Shown here piece after piece: positions 14,001 through 23,602 of a stretch of DNA of 64,000 nt. The notes under the pieces are model-generated. The model saw only the letters and a program-made list of their open reading frames with translations, did no database searches and had not been told where the DNA came from. The DNA comes from Blastomyces gilchristii SLH14081 (taxonomy: Eukaryota; Ascomycota; Eurotiomycetes; Onygenales; Ajellomycetaceae): contig NW_003101682.1 in assembly GCF_000003855.2 (NCBI RefSeq), forward strand, positions 52,053 through 116,052, written 5' to 3'. Both the position numbers and the translations under genes were made by a program. How positions within the stretch are numbered: position 1 is the first letter of the stretch; each line of letters opens with the position of its first letter.

Positions 14001-15300
14001 ACCTCTCAAGATCAGTGCTGTGCTTTTAAATGACATAGTCAGAGAAGTAATGCATCAGATCATCTCAGTGATGATCTGCAGCTGAGAGAGTAAGAAATAG
14101 ATGTGAAGATTCAATATTTTGAACATAGACTTATAGCTGACAACATTTTACACCTTAAAAAGAACAGGTTTCATGAAGACTCTCTGCAAACTGTGTAAGT
14201 GAATTCAAAATTGCAGCAGATTGTGAAGTGTCAGTAGCAAAAGCAGTCTGCAGCTTCTCTAGAGTGAGGTTCTTAATAAGAGAATCAGTTTGATTGTAGA
14301 AAAAGTGGTCCTGATTATTAATCTATCTATAGAATAGAGAATTGAAAAGAACATATCAAAAACAGCTATGACAGACAAAGTAGTCATTATAATATTTAAG
14401 AAGGAACTGCATATAATCTGTAAGACTAATTATTCTTTGTCTAGAGAGAATGAATTCAGCTTCATCTCATGGGAAAAGTGTTGAAAAGGCTCAAGAAAAG
14501 AGTGAGTGAGTGTTGTTAAACTCACTAAGTAATGTATTACAGGCTGAAGACAGAGTGAGATGATCAATCTGTTCTTACTGTGATATTTCAAGTTCATGAT
14601 GAAGTTGCTCAACTTCAGATCATGAGATTAAAAGATCTGAAACATCAGAGTATTCAGATGAGATATTCAAGTTGTCAAGATTTAAATGATTCTCATTCTC
14701 AATGATCATCAATTCTTGCTTATCAAGCTTATGAAAAGAAATCTGATCAGAGATATCTTCATTTTCAGATAACTGATTTCAAGTCTCTTCATCAATCATA
14801 ATGTTCTGATAACTGAGATGATTTTTATAAAGATAGATTAGTTATTGAGCAACAGCTTCTTTGTAAATTATGAAATCTTGATGAAACTGATATTGCAAGC
14901 AGAGATCTGCATTTGAAATTGAAGACTTCAATATAATAATATCAAGATTCTTAGAAAGAAGTGAGAGAGTGTCATAAACACAGTCAGTGACTCTAAGAAA
15001 GCTAATAATATGATCTTTATACTTATACTGATATTCTCTGACTTGACAGATCTCAATGAAGACATGCATATATGAAATTAACATCTCTTTAACCTGACTG
15101 AGGACAGAGAGATCTGAATCAAGATCACTGAGATCAATGTTATTCTCTTAAGAGAATAAAAACAGCTCATCAGACAGCTGTCTTGAATCAACAGCATGAT
15201 AATGAGTACAAATATCATCTTGAAGATTCATTCTGAATCAGTGAATTTAACAACAGCTACAGATCTTCATCTGTAAATCTTCAAGTGTATGATGAAATTC
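11100..15300 (-). pseudogene. Helitron-type Rep/PIF1-like helicase relic
   Basis: Reading the minus strand, an N-terminal segment at 15,084-14,842 (VREYQYKYKDHIISFLR...LDIIILKSS) resembles the leading domain of fungal Helitron-like proteins. A replication-type domain follows near 13,700-13,150, including the tyrosine motif DYLSKYIAKAE at about 13,390-13,350 and NQLIDKCD. The helicase Walker A region at about 12,395-12,355 reads LDDKDDTDKTYL, where three Gly of GxGGTGKT have become Asp, and is followed by GVAA. The C-terminal helicase motif is clear at about 11,290-11,170 (ITVHKSQELSLNQAVLDI, LTYVAVSQVK). Stops and frameshifts are scattered throughout. The intact protein would unwind DNA and drive rolling-circle transposition; this copy cannot. 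Confidence 0.8.
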
Positions 15301-16266
15301 CTGCATACACTGTCAATTATCAGAATTAACAGCTGAATCTGTAAGATAAGTAGAACTCTGAGAATTCATCAGAGAATCTGAGACAATTGCAGTCTGTAAC
15401 TGATTATGTTTCTGAAGAATTGTGAGGACTTTTATATTTGATGTGTCAATTGAGCTTTTAGGTTATGTAGAGTGCTGAGATGTTAAGAGACTGCTAACTC
15501 TTCTATTAAGTCAATTAATGAACAGATCTGCAGAGCTCTGAGGAATATAACTTTGAGAAGTTGAGAATAAGAAAAATGATATAAAAGATATCTGCAGTGA
15601 AAGTATATCTGTAAAAGTGAAATGAGATTGACTTGGAAATAAGTTGAATGATAACACAGGTGATTGATGAAAGACTGAAGAGAGATCTGCAGAACTGAGA
15701 GATGAATTAATTATCAAAGATGACAGTCACAGTTATTTTCTCAATTGAGTTAAGAATAGAGTTAATAAGAGATGTTCTCTATGACATCTGATAACATAGT
15801 GAGCTCTTTGAATAGCAGTTTTCTTTTTACAGACTGCTGTCAACAAAGATGTGTCAGAACTATGAATTTCATAGTGATAAAACTTAATCTCAGATGACAT
15901 ATCTATTTCAATAGACTGTTCACAGGCTTGAGAGGCTGCTGTTGATTATATGAAGTGTTGACATGTCTGAGATGATGAGAGAAGTTCAGGCTCATTTATC
16001 ACAGAATCTGTGACTGTAGAAGAATCTGATTTCACTGCACATGTTCATTTATAGTTCTACACAGTGTAAAGAGATAATCAGCAATAGAAAAGATGTAATG
16101 AGAGAAGATTACAATACCTGAGTTCTCTGAGTGCGGCATTGAAGGCAGACAGCTGTAGAAGTAGTAGAATGCTGTAAAGAAATAAATTAATCAAGAGACT
16201 GATTTTGTAAGAAGTAAATACAGACTTTTAATACATTATTCATTCTTGAGAATCTATGAAAGATGG

Positions 16267-16410
16267 TTGATCAGATGTGTTATCTATTCAAGAATCTGTA
16301 TAAAGTAGATAGTTGATGAGATGTGTGATCTATTATTTAAGAATCTGTACAGAGTAGGTAGTTGATGAGATATGTGATCTATTATTCAAGAATCTGTACA
16401 GAGTAGATAA
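16267..16410. repeat. Three tandem copies of a 46-49 bp unit
   Basis: Units start at 16267, 16313 and 16362, each beginning TTGAT(G/C)AGAT and ending near AGTAG(A/G)TA. The copies differ by a few transitions and a 3-bp indel. The repeat lies upstream of the Rep-helicase relic on its coding strand and could be a subterminal repeat of that element. Confidence 0.85.
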
Positions 16411-16580
16411 TTAATAAGATGAAAGATGAATACATTGTGAGCATGCAGAGATTCATGAATATAGTGCAATGTCACAGAATTATGCTTTGCTTAATTCTAC
16501 ATTAATCAGTGAGCTGTATTCATGTCAAGAACCTCAAAAAGAAAATTCTTCACTTTTAATAACCAGGGTTTTCATCATAT

Positions 16581-16605
16581 ATTTGCTTCGCTTCGCTCCG
16601 CAAAT
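16581..16605. other. Short CpG-containing hairpin in an otherwise CpG-free region
   Basis: ATTTGC at 16581-16586 pairs with GCAAAT at 16600-16605 around a 13-base loop made of TTCGC-like repeats. It keeps three CpGs while several kilobases to the left have almost none. A small hairpin is a known feature of Helitron termini, so it may mark one end of the neighbouring element, but no CTRR end is evident. Confidence 0.4.
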
Positions 16606-16753
16606 CATCACTCACATGATCTGGTTTTACTATTTGAGTTAGCTTATTGCTTATTTGAGGTTAGCTCATGACATAATCATCAATTCAGTGTTAAAACAGC
16701 AATGAATATCTGGAAAAGTGTCTGAGCTTGCTGAGATAAATTCACAGTGTATT

Positions 16754-16863
16754 TGTAGAATAGTTAAAGGTTGTATTAATAGATCTATCTACAAGAACAT
16801 AATATAGTGGTGGGTCACGTGATCTAGTGGGATTGCTAACCGCAACAGCTGTAACAGTCAACA
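16754..16863 (-). repeat. 3' LTR of the Copia element (mutated copy)
   Basis: Differs from the right LTR at six positions, all consistent with C-to-T or G-to-A on this copy: four in CpG, one in CpC and one in CpA context. It retains the CACGTG at 16816-16821. Confidence 0.93.
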
Positions 16864-17469
16864 CTTCTTCTCAAGATAATAAGAATTACATACAAAAACA
16901 CTCAAATCATCAAGATAGTCTGTCAAAATCAAATACAAATGTAAAATTAAACATTCTCAACTTTTACACCTGTAAGACCTAGTAAAATCATGAATCATGC
17001 AAATGTCACAGTGTTTAGAGATTTAATGAGTTCATTCACTATTATCTGAGTGATGAAAATATATTCTAAATCAATGACTCTCTGATTTAACTGTCAATGT
17101 GAAAAATGAAAATGTGTGTCAATGTGCTTGCTTCAGACTGTAATGACTGTCACCTTTGTGAGATCTATGACACTCTTATTATCAGTGAGAATCTGTATCA
17201 GAGATGTAGTAATGAAGTCAATCTCAATCATAAGATTTCAGATTCATGTTGTCTCATGGACTGCCTCACTAAGAGTCACATATTCAGTCTCATTGAAACT
17301 TAGAGATATACAAGGTTGCTTTGCTGAATATCATGAAATCAGACCATCTGTGAGCTTAAAAATGTAGCTGAATGTTAATTTCCTATCATCATTCAAGAAG
17401 CCGGCTCAATCAGAATCCGAGTAGCTGAAGGGTAGGTAGAAATCATCAGGGAAATCAGAGAGAATGAAA

Positions 17470-17541
17470 AGATTGATAGAAATGAAAAGATCAGTAGAAA
17501 CAGAAAGATTGATAGAAACAGAAAGATCAGTAGAAACAGAC
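17470..17541 (-). repeat. Four 18-bp tandem units inside the Copia RNase H
   Basis: Units at 17470, 17488, 17506 and 17524 alternate AGATTGATAGAAA and AGATCAGTAGAAA cores. On the coding strand they encode an alternating Ser-Val-Ser-Thr-Asp-Leu / Ser-Ile-Asn-Leu pattern. The array sits between the RNase H residues GIFYGRGS and YSDSD, which are normally close together. It keeps the frame. Confidence 0.8.
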
Positions 17542-19385
17542 CTCTTATATGAGCCGCGTCCGTAGAAAATGCCCAGATTCATGATCTCTTTCAAATAATG
17601 TATAATGTGTAATAGAGCCTTTCAACATTGAGGTGTTGAATCAATGTTTCATTGAGTGAGTAGTGAGGCAGTGTGAGTGATATCAGAACATGTTTTAACT
17701 GCAAGATATTACAAGCAACTCACACCATGTTGATATCACTGAATTGTGAAATCAGTCTCTTTCTCAGATATAGAGAAATCATCAATGCAGAATTTATTCT
17801 TCATTAATGTTCTGATAACAGCTGTATCATCAAGATAGAAATCTTCAACAAGATATTTAATATATTGACAATGTATCAAATTAATTTCTTTGTCTGAATA
17901 ATTGACTTTCATACTCAAATACTTGATTGGCTGATGTAGATTCTTGACTTTCAATTTCTTACTAAGCATACTCACTAGTTAATCAGCATTCTCAGAAACT
18001 TTGAATATGATGTTAAGATCATCAATGTAGATTGTCATATAAAGGTGATATCTGAATGTATAATATCAGAGTGTCAGATCATAGACACTGACTGTAAATT
18101 CAAGATTGCTTAACAGAGCTGTTAAGTAATTATATCAGATCTTCACTGCAGAGTTCAGGCTGTATAAACTACTCTCAATCATGCAGATAAGTGTTTTCAG
18201 TGAACCTGTCTCAAATCTGATAAGTTGTCTCATATAGATCTTCTTAGTGAGATACTCATGTAGATATATTATCACTATATTTACTTAATGAAGTGTTCAA
18301 CTGTGTAGTGCTGCTATTATAAAAAGAATATGATTGACAGTATCAGTGATGACAGAAGTGTAGATCTCTTCTCTAGAACTCTTCTTAAGTCAGTTATTAT
18401 AAATCACTCAATGCAATTTTCTAAGAATATTATCAGAATCAGTATTCAGATTCACAGGCCTATCTTTCTTAAGAAATACTCAATAACTCAGAGTAATCAA
18501 TTCATCTCTCAGAACATCAGATCTAGAGATTAAACTTCATGTATTATATCTCTTCAGATCAGTAATCTTGTATTACATGAACTTCTTTCAATAATCTTCT
18601 ACTCTCTCTGACTGAGATGTGACATTCTTATAGAACTTTGAGAGATTATCTGTAATGAGACTTGAAGTATATATAGTCAGCGATTTCACGGGCTGCAATT
18701 ATGTAGAATTTGAATCATCAATATTGAAAGCATCTTTATCATTAATCAGATGAATGTCAGGTTCTGATTCAATAACATGATTAATAAGTTTCACAGATAT
18801 AACAACTGGTTTTTCAGTAATTGAGAATCTCACATCACTACTGACAATAATCTTGTCAGATTCAGGATATCATAGATGATATATTAATATGTCACTGAAT
18901 TCAATGATATGATAGAAATTGACATGTGAAGAAAGCTTATCTGCAGACTTCTGAGATTTATGCAAGTGAACAAAAACCTCTATACTTAATCAGTGAAAAT
19001 GCCTCACATTCAGCAGGGTATTTATAAGTGCATATTAAGAAATCTTATATGAACTTGAAATCATAGAAGTCTCTACAGTGGAGAATCAAAATTTTGAGTT
19101 ATAAAGAACTGTGAATATGAAAGTATTATTAATTATTGCAATCACTGTCTCTAGAACATCTGTTCAGAACTTCTTAGAGAGATTATCTTTCAAAAGAGCA
19201 GCTCTAATCTGTTTCATAATAGTGCAGATCTCACATTCAGAAACATTATTCTGATGTGATGAATGTGATGCTGTTGATTCTCATTTGATATCATATGAAT
19301 TCATAACTATGTGTATATGTGTGAATCAGAAAACATCATCAATATCAGTCTGTAGAAAAGCAGAAGCTGTATATCTGAGATTAGT

Positions 19386-19485
19386 NNNNNNNNNNNNNNN
19401 NNNNNNNNNNNNNNNNNNNNNNNNNNNNNNNNNNNNNNNNNNNNNNNNNNNNNNNNNNNNNNNNNNNNNNNNNNNNNNNNNNNNN
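19386..19485. other. Assembly gap (100 N)
   Basis: Exactly 100 N, a conventional placeholder length, inside the Copia integrase region. Real sequence of unknown length is missing here. Confidence 0.99.
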
Positions 19486-20599
19486 TTACTTATGAATCTG
19501 AGTCACAACTCAAAGAATTAAACAGTCTCATTCTTAAACTTTAAAAAATATACTCAATGATAGTGAGTCACATCACAGATAATAAGCATTCAGTATTTAA
19601 TTCTCTAACAGAACTCTAAGAGATGATCAGAGAGATCTTTCAATGTATGTTTATCATCTGCAAAATTAATATGAATCTTCTCAATGAGTTGAATAGATCT
19701 AGATATCAGTGTTTTTGAATAATCTCATATCATATCTGTCTTAACACATTTCTTGTAAAAGAACTTAGTCTTAGAATCTTTAATTATGACTTCAGTATGA
19801 GAATTCTTGACTATAGTAATTATAGTATTAGTGTGAATGTGACTGAGATTGTAATATCAATTCAAAAGAGTCTTTAATATCTTTAATATCTGTGATTTCA
19901 TATCTGCAGAATTGATGTTATTAACAGTAGTGACAGCAGTCACAGAAAGATCAACTTTTCAGTCAAAATTGTACTTATGTGACATTGTAATATACTTGAC
20001 TGCCTTGTTCAGATAATTGAGATTCTCATTGAACTTCTGTTCATTAATCTTATATATATTGTTCTGAGCAGTCTGAAGTATGTGAAAAATAATACTGTTC
20101 AGAGCTCTGTAAATGAAAAATGAGAGAATAGTGAAAGACATTGTAAATTGAAATCTCTGATCTTTAAGTGTTGTAAATAAGAGCAGATTAACTGTAATAT
20201 TAGAAATATAGTGAACATTCTATAAGTTAACATCACTGTTCTCAATCTTCAAGATAACAGTTTCAATCTTCTTGATAAACTTAGTTTTCTCAGTCACAGA
20301 ATCAACAGAGATATTATCATTAAAAGATTTAATATTTGAAAAAGAATAAAGCTTATCTGTTATATTCAGGCTTGTACATGTATCTAAATATCAAGACCTA
20401 GAGAATGATTTTTCAGTGACTGTGAAAGAGAAATAGAACTCAATCTTTGTAATTACTGTATTTACTGTTAATTAAGAACTTATCAAGTCATTCTTCTTCT
20501 CTTTTTTCTTATCATTCTTCTTTTTCTTTTTATCAGAGTGTAAGATGAAACATCTGTCAACAGTATATTCATGTCTTCTGCAGTGAGTGCACTTTCATA

Positions 20600-21974
20600 C
20601 AGATATACTTTTATTCTTATCTTTGTTCTTATCTTTATTCTTATTCTTTTTCACAGTCACAGAATCAGTCTGAGACTATTTTTTTCACTTGATAATGATC
20701 TTCTTAAATATATGATTGATTAGTTACTTTATTAAATCATTGATATCAATATTGACAATGAGTCTCTGATTAGTGAAGAAAAACTCATTTAAACATGTCT
20801 TGATGAACAGTCTTTGATAATCTTGTAGATTGTTGAGAAAAAGATCATGATATACATTCTCAGTACTCTAACAGAGCTTCTTATAATGAGTAATAAGATA
20901 GTGAAAATATCTCTGAAAAGTAAGATAATCATTCTTCTTAACTTATAATTTTATCAATTTCTTAAAGATATTAACTTGTTCTTCAGTCAGTAATATTATA
21001 TATTTAATATTAATCTTATCTCACAGAGCTACAGTATTATCAGCTTTTAAGATTTCAATAGTAATTTGAATATTTTTAATAAGACTCAATAGCATACATT
21101 TATATAAAGACTTGAAATGAATTCTTCCCTTCTCAGAGTTAATATAATGTGTAAAAGAAGATTCTTATTAAGTTCTTAATAGAATGTCAGTTTTATTAAT
21201 AACTTCTGCATCAGTTAATATATTAATATATCAGACTTTATAATTAGAGTCATCAAATATGATTACTGATTTAATATCTAGTATATATTTAACTTTCTTC
21301 TGATATTTCTATAACTCATTTCTTATAGTGTCTCTTTATACAGAGATAGATATAGTGAGATGTTAAGTAATTTTAACTGTAGTTATTTAATTCTGTAGTA
21401 TTATCTATATAAGATTCATAAGATTGTCTGTGATATAATAGATAGATTGATTTAAATCATTATTAAAAGTTAGCATTTCAGAGATGAGAAATGATAAAGA
21501 ATTTAATAAGTTAAAATGAATAGATTCTATAGATGAATATTAACTCTACTTTTCTTTATTCTGAAGTTTCTCTGTTATCTTATTATTAAATTTCATACTC
21601 TGATAAAAACTGATCTTAGTCTTATCTTACAAGTCAGAAGTCTTCTTATAATAAGTGATTATTCTATCAATAAGTTGTCTAGTGAAGTATATAATTCTAA
21701 GTCTTAAGCTGAACTCTGAAGTAACAGATGTATTACTCATATTAAGATAGCTCTGCTTCTTCTAGATATAAAAAAAAAAAAAGTGATATTCTTCATAATG
21801 AAGAATATGCTTTCTTAAAAATATAAAGTATATAAATCTACTGATCAGCAGATTCAGAGAAAATGAAATATCTCTAATAAAGAGTAAGAGTCTTTTCAAA
21901 AAAGATGAACTATCTGTGTTAAAAATGTTGATGTAATGTTTTAAAAAGAAAAACATGTCATCCAGGCTATAATC
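20600..21974 (-). other. Copia gag and leader region, badly degraded
   Basis: Lies between the zinc knuckle and the 5' LTR of the Copia element, so by position it should hold gag and the untranslated leader. It is very AT-rich and I could not follow a continuous gag frame. The primer-binding site next to the LTR is not recognisable as a match to initiator Met tRNA. Confidence 0.55.
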
Positions 21975-22084
21975 TGTAGAATAGTTAAAGGTTGTATTGA
22001 TAGATCTATCTACAAGAACATAATATAGTGGTGGGTCACGTGATCTAGTGGGATCGCTAACCGCAACGGCCGTAACGGCCAACA
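21975..22084 (-). repeat. 5' LTR of the Copia element (nearly unmutated copy)
   Basis: Keeps all CpGs that are lost in the left LTR, including two GGCC-containing stretches at its outer edge. Contains CACGTG at 22037-22042. It lies 255 bp upstream of the LSM2 start codon, with its own transcription direction pointing away from LSM2. Confidence 0.93.
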
Positions 22085-22338
22085 GTATTTAATCACTGTA
22101 AATTAACCCTCCGTTCTTCCCGTGTAGTAGTAGCTCCAACAAAGCATGTTTTCACGTGACCCAGATGATTTCATCCTGGCTGCCGCGAGAGTGAGCGCTC
22201 GACGCATGCCACCCACCTGTGCGCGACCTCCTGATTCTCTTGGTTTGAATACAATAAATGCTTTAGCCCGCCCGTTACTATTTTCCTGGCTTTTTAAAGG
22301 CCTGTGATTTCCATTTTTCCCCGCCTAAGGTTGCAACG
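22085..22338 (+). promoter_or_regulatory. Upstream region of LSM2, squeezed against a Copia LTR
   Basis: Base composition becomes normal immediately after the Copia duplication. The stretch contains CACGTG at 22153-22158 (bHLH-type E-box), GC-rich segments, and a TTTTTAAAGG run at about 22,290 that could act as a TATA-like element. The native promoter can be at most about 250 bp before transposon sequence begins. No direct evidence for a transcription start is visible. Confidence 0.5.
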
Positions 22339-22825
22339 ATGCTCTTCTTCAGGTTTGGAAGCTCTCTCTGCCAAACCGATCCCGCAGCTCCTCCGCTAAC
22401 CATTTTTTGCTCACCACTTCTTTGCGAATAGTTTCTTCAAGACACTTACAAACCACACAGTCACAATTGAGCTCAAGAATGATATCCGTATACGTGGTAC
22501 TCTCAAAAGCGTTGACCAATACCTCAATATCAAGCTGGACGACATTGAGGTTCTTGACCTGGATCAATACCCGCATCTCTCTAGCGTGAAGAATATTTTC
22601 GTTAGAGGCAGCGTGGTCCGATATATTGTCTTGCCGCAGGCGGAGGTAGACCGGGGATTGTTGGAGGATGCAACAAGGAGAGGTACGATTTCCTTTTACT
22701 TCGTGGAACTTTACATACCATGGCTGGGATCATCCTGGCTTTAGGATGTACCAGGAGAGAAAAACCTACGGCTAACATCTATCCTCTTTTTAGAAGCTGC
22801 GAATCAAGCAAACAAAGCTCGGTGA
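22339..22825 (+). CDS. LSM2: LSM2, U6 snRNA-associated Sm-like protein
   Basis: Three exons, 22339-22352, 22432-22682 and 22794-22825, give a 98-residue protein. LSM2 is a subunit of the Lsm1-7 ring (cytoplasmic mRNA decapping and decay) and the Lsm2-8 ring (nuclear, binds the U6 snRNA 3' end in the spliceosome). The start MLFFSFFKTL is diagnostic. The Sm fold follows: Sm1 motif around residues 17-48 (VTIELKNDIRIRGTLKSVDQYLNIKLDD) and Sm2 motif around 55-70 with the invariant FVRGSVVRYI. Exon 1 is only 14 nt and is joined by a split AGT serine codon. Intron 1 (79 nt) and intron 2 (111 nt) start GT and end AG, intron 2 with a GCTAACAT branch site. Length and sequence are normal and no damage is seen. 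Because of the tiny first exon it is easily missed. Confidence 0.96.
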
Positions 22826-23602
22826 TTTTTAAATACATATTATGTTGCGGTGAAACGATATTATGAATGGGAAGAAATTGGCTCTGGGAGTCCCCCGGTG
22901 TGAGAAAGGCGTGGGTGCCCATTCCGGATCCATGTACGCACTGAGGATTAAAAGTGTGCAAGATGATAGATATACCCTCAAAAGGATATTCAACCAGGCA
23001 GAGCTGCGCGTTTGAACCATCGCTGACCCTACTGGGTTAAATTTGGGCCGGGAATTCCCTACGAATCTCATTTCTCTATTTATATGTAGTAGCATTGTAA
23101 CCATTTGCAAAGCACAATAATAAAGATATGATATCCAAAAATATCTGATGCGTTTTTGAGCGTCTTTCTTTCGCAACAACTTCCAGCCGATCTAACTCGG
23201 TAGTGTGGCACATAGGTAGCAGTAGGATGTATTTTACATGCAGATAGAACCGCAGGTCCAGCCTGTAAATCTCTACCTAGGTAACCCATAGATATATGTA
23301 ATGTATGTACTCCGTACCTACCTACTTACTCTATCGAGGCGGCAATAAGGTTACCATCTCGCGGTCACGTGTCTTCGCGTCACACCAACGCTAAATAGGT
23401 TTCGAGGAATATATCGACCTAGGCAAACCTCCTTACGGCGATGCAGATGCTCGACTAAGAGAAAATAGCTATCGTCTTCATATTGTCGTTTCATCGCTTG
23501 AACTAGTTACGCTCGCTTCCGTTCTCCGAGAACCATTAATAGCCCGGCGAGTTGTTACCGACCGCCTGGCGCCTCGCTGGCTAACATCTCAAAATACCAG
23601 CA
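22826..23602. other. Intergenic region between LSM2 and PSO2
   Basis: 777 bp holding the LSM2 3' UTR and the PSO2 promoter. CACGTG occurs at 23366-23371. The part from about 23,320 to 23,600 is CpG-rich, as expected of a promoter. Minus-strand open frames up to 116 codons occur here, but I recognise nothing in them and see no conserved pattern. Confidence 0.6.

Larger units (their letters stand above)
9336..16700 (-). mobile_element. Helitron-like Rep/PIF1-helicase region (boundaries not fixed)
   Basis: The minus strand encodes a degenerate protein with a Helitron-type replication domain followed by a PIF1-like helicase, the hallmark of Helitrons. A second minus-strand gene relic with a DUF3716-like Cys cluster lies downstream at 9560-10390. 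I could not identify the TC start or the CTRR end with confidence. Candidate boundary material is the CpG-rich hairpin at 16581-16605 on one side and the family-D insertion at 9330 on the other. Helitrons make no target duplication, so the limits are approximate. Confidence 0.65.
17390..20600 (-). pseudogene. Copia gag-pol relic
   Basis: On the minus strand a gag-type zinc knuckle reads CTHCRRHEYTVDRC at 20591-20550, followed by a Lys-rich stretch. The integrase region at about 19,290-18,830 shows HHSHQNNVSECEICTIMKQIRA, matching the Copia pattern Q-N-G-V-(A/S)-E-R with Gly changed to Asn, and ends in DKIIVSSDV. Reverse transcriptase residues QPIKYLSMKVN...YIKYLVEDFYLDD lie at 17,940-17,790. 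RNase H residues YLKEIMNLGIFYGRGS and YSDSD-stop-AG lie at 17,600-17,400, with TGA replacing the Trp of SDSDW. The reading frame is broken many times. Confidence 0.85.
16754..22084 (-). mobile_element. Ty1/Copia LTR retrotransposon, family E, bordering the gene island
   Basis: Two 110-bp LTRs (16754-16863 and 21975-22084) are flanked by the perfect 5-bp duplication GTATT (16749-16753 and 22085-22089). On the minus strand the LTR begins TGTTGGCC and ends CTACA. The coding order from right to left is gag zinc knuckle, integrase, reverse transcriptase, RNase H. Integrase before reverse transcriptase is the Copia order. The coding part is riddled with stops. A run of 100 N (19386-19485) interrupts it, so its true length is unknown. 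The element is the last mutated sequence before the gene island, and its right LTR is hardly mutated. Confidence 0.93.

Noticed and set aside
22829..23179. A 116-codon minus-strand open frame between LSM2 and PSO2.
   Set aside because: No recognisable domain, overlaps the probable LSM2 3' UTR and shows no coding texture.
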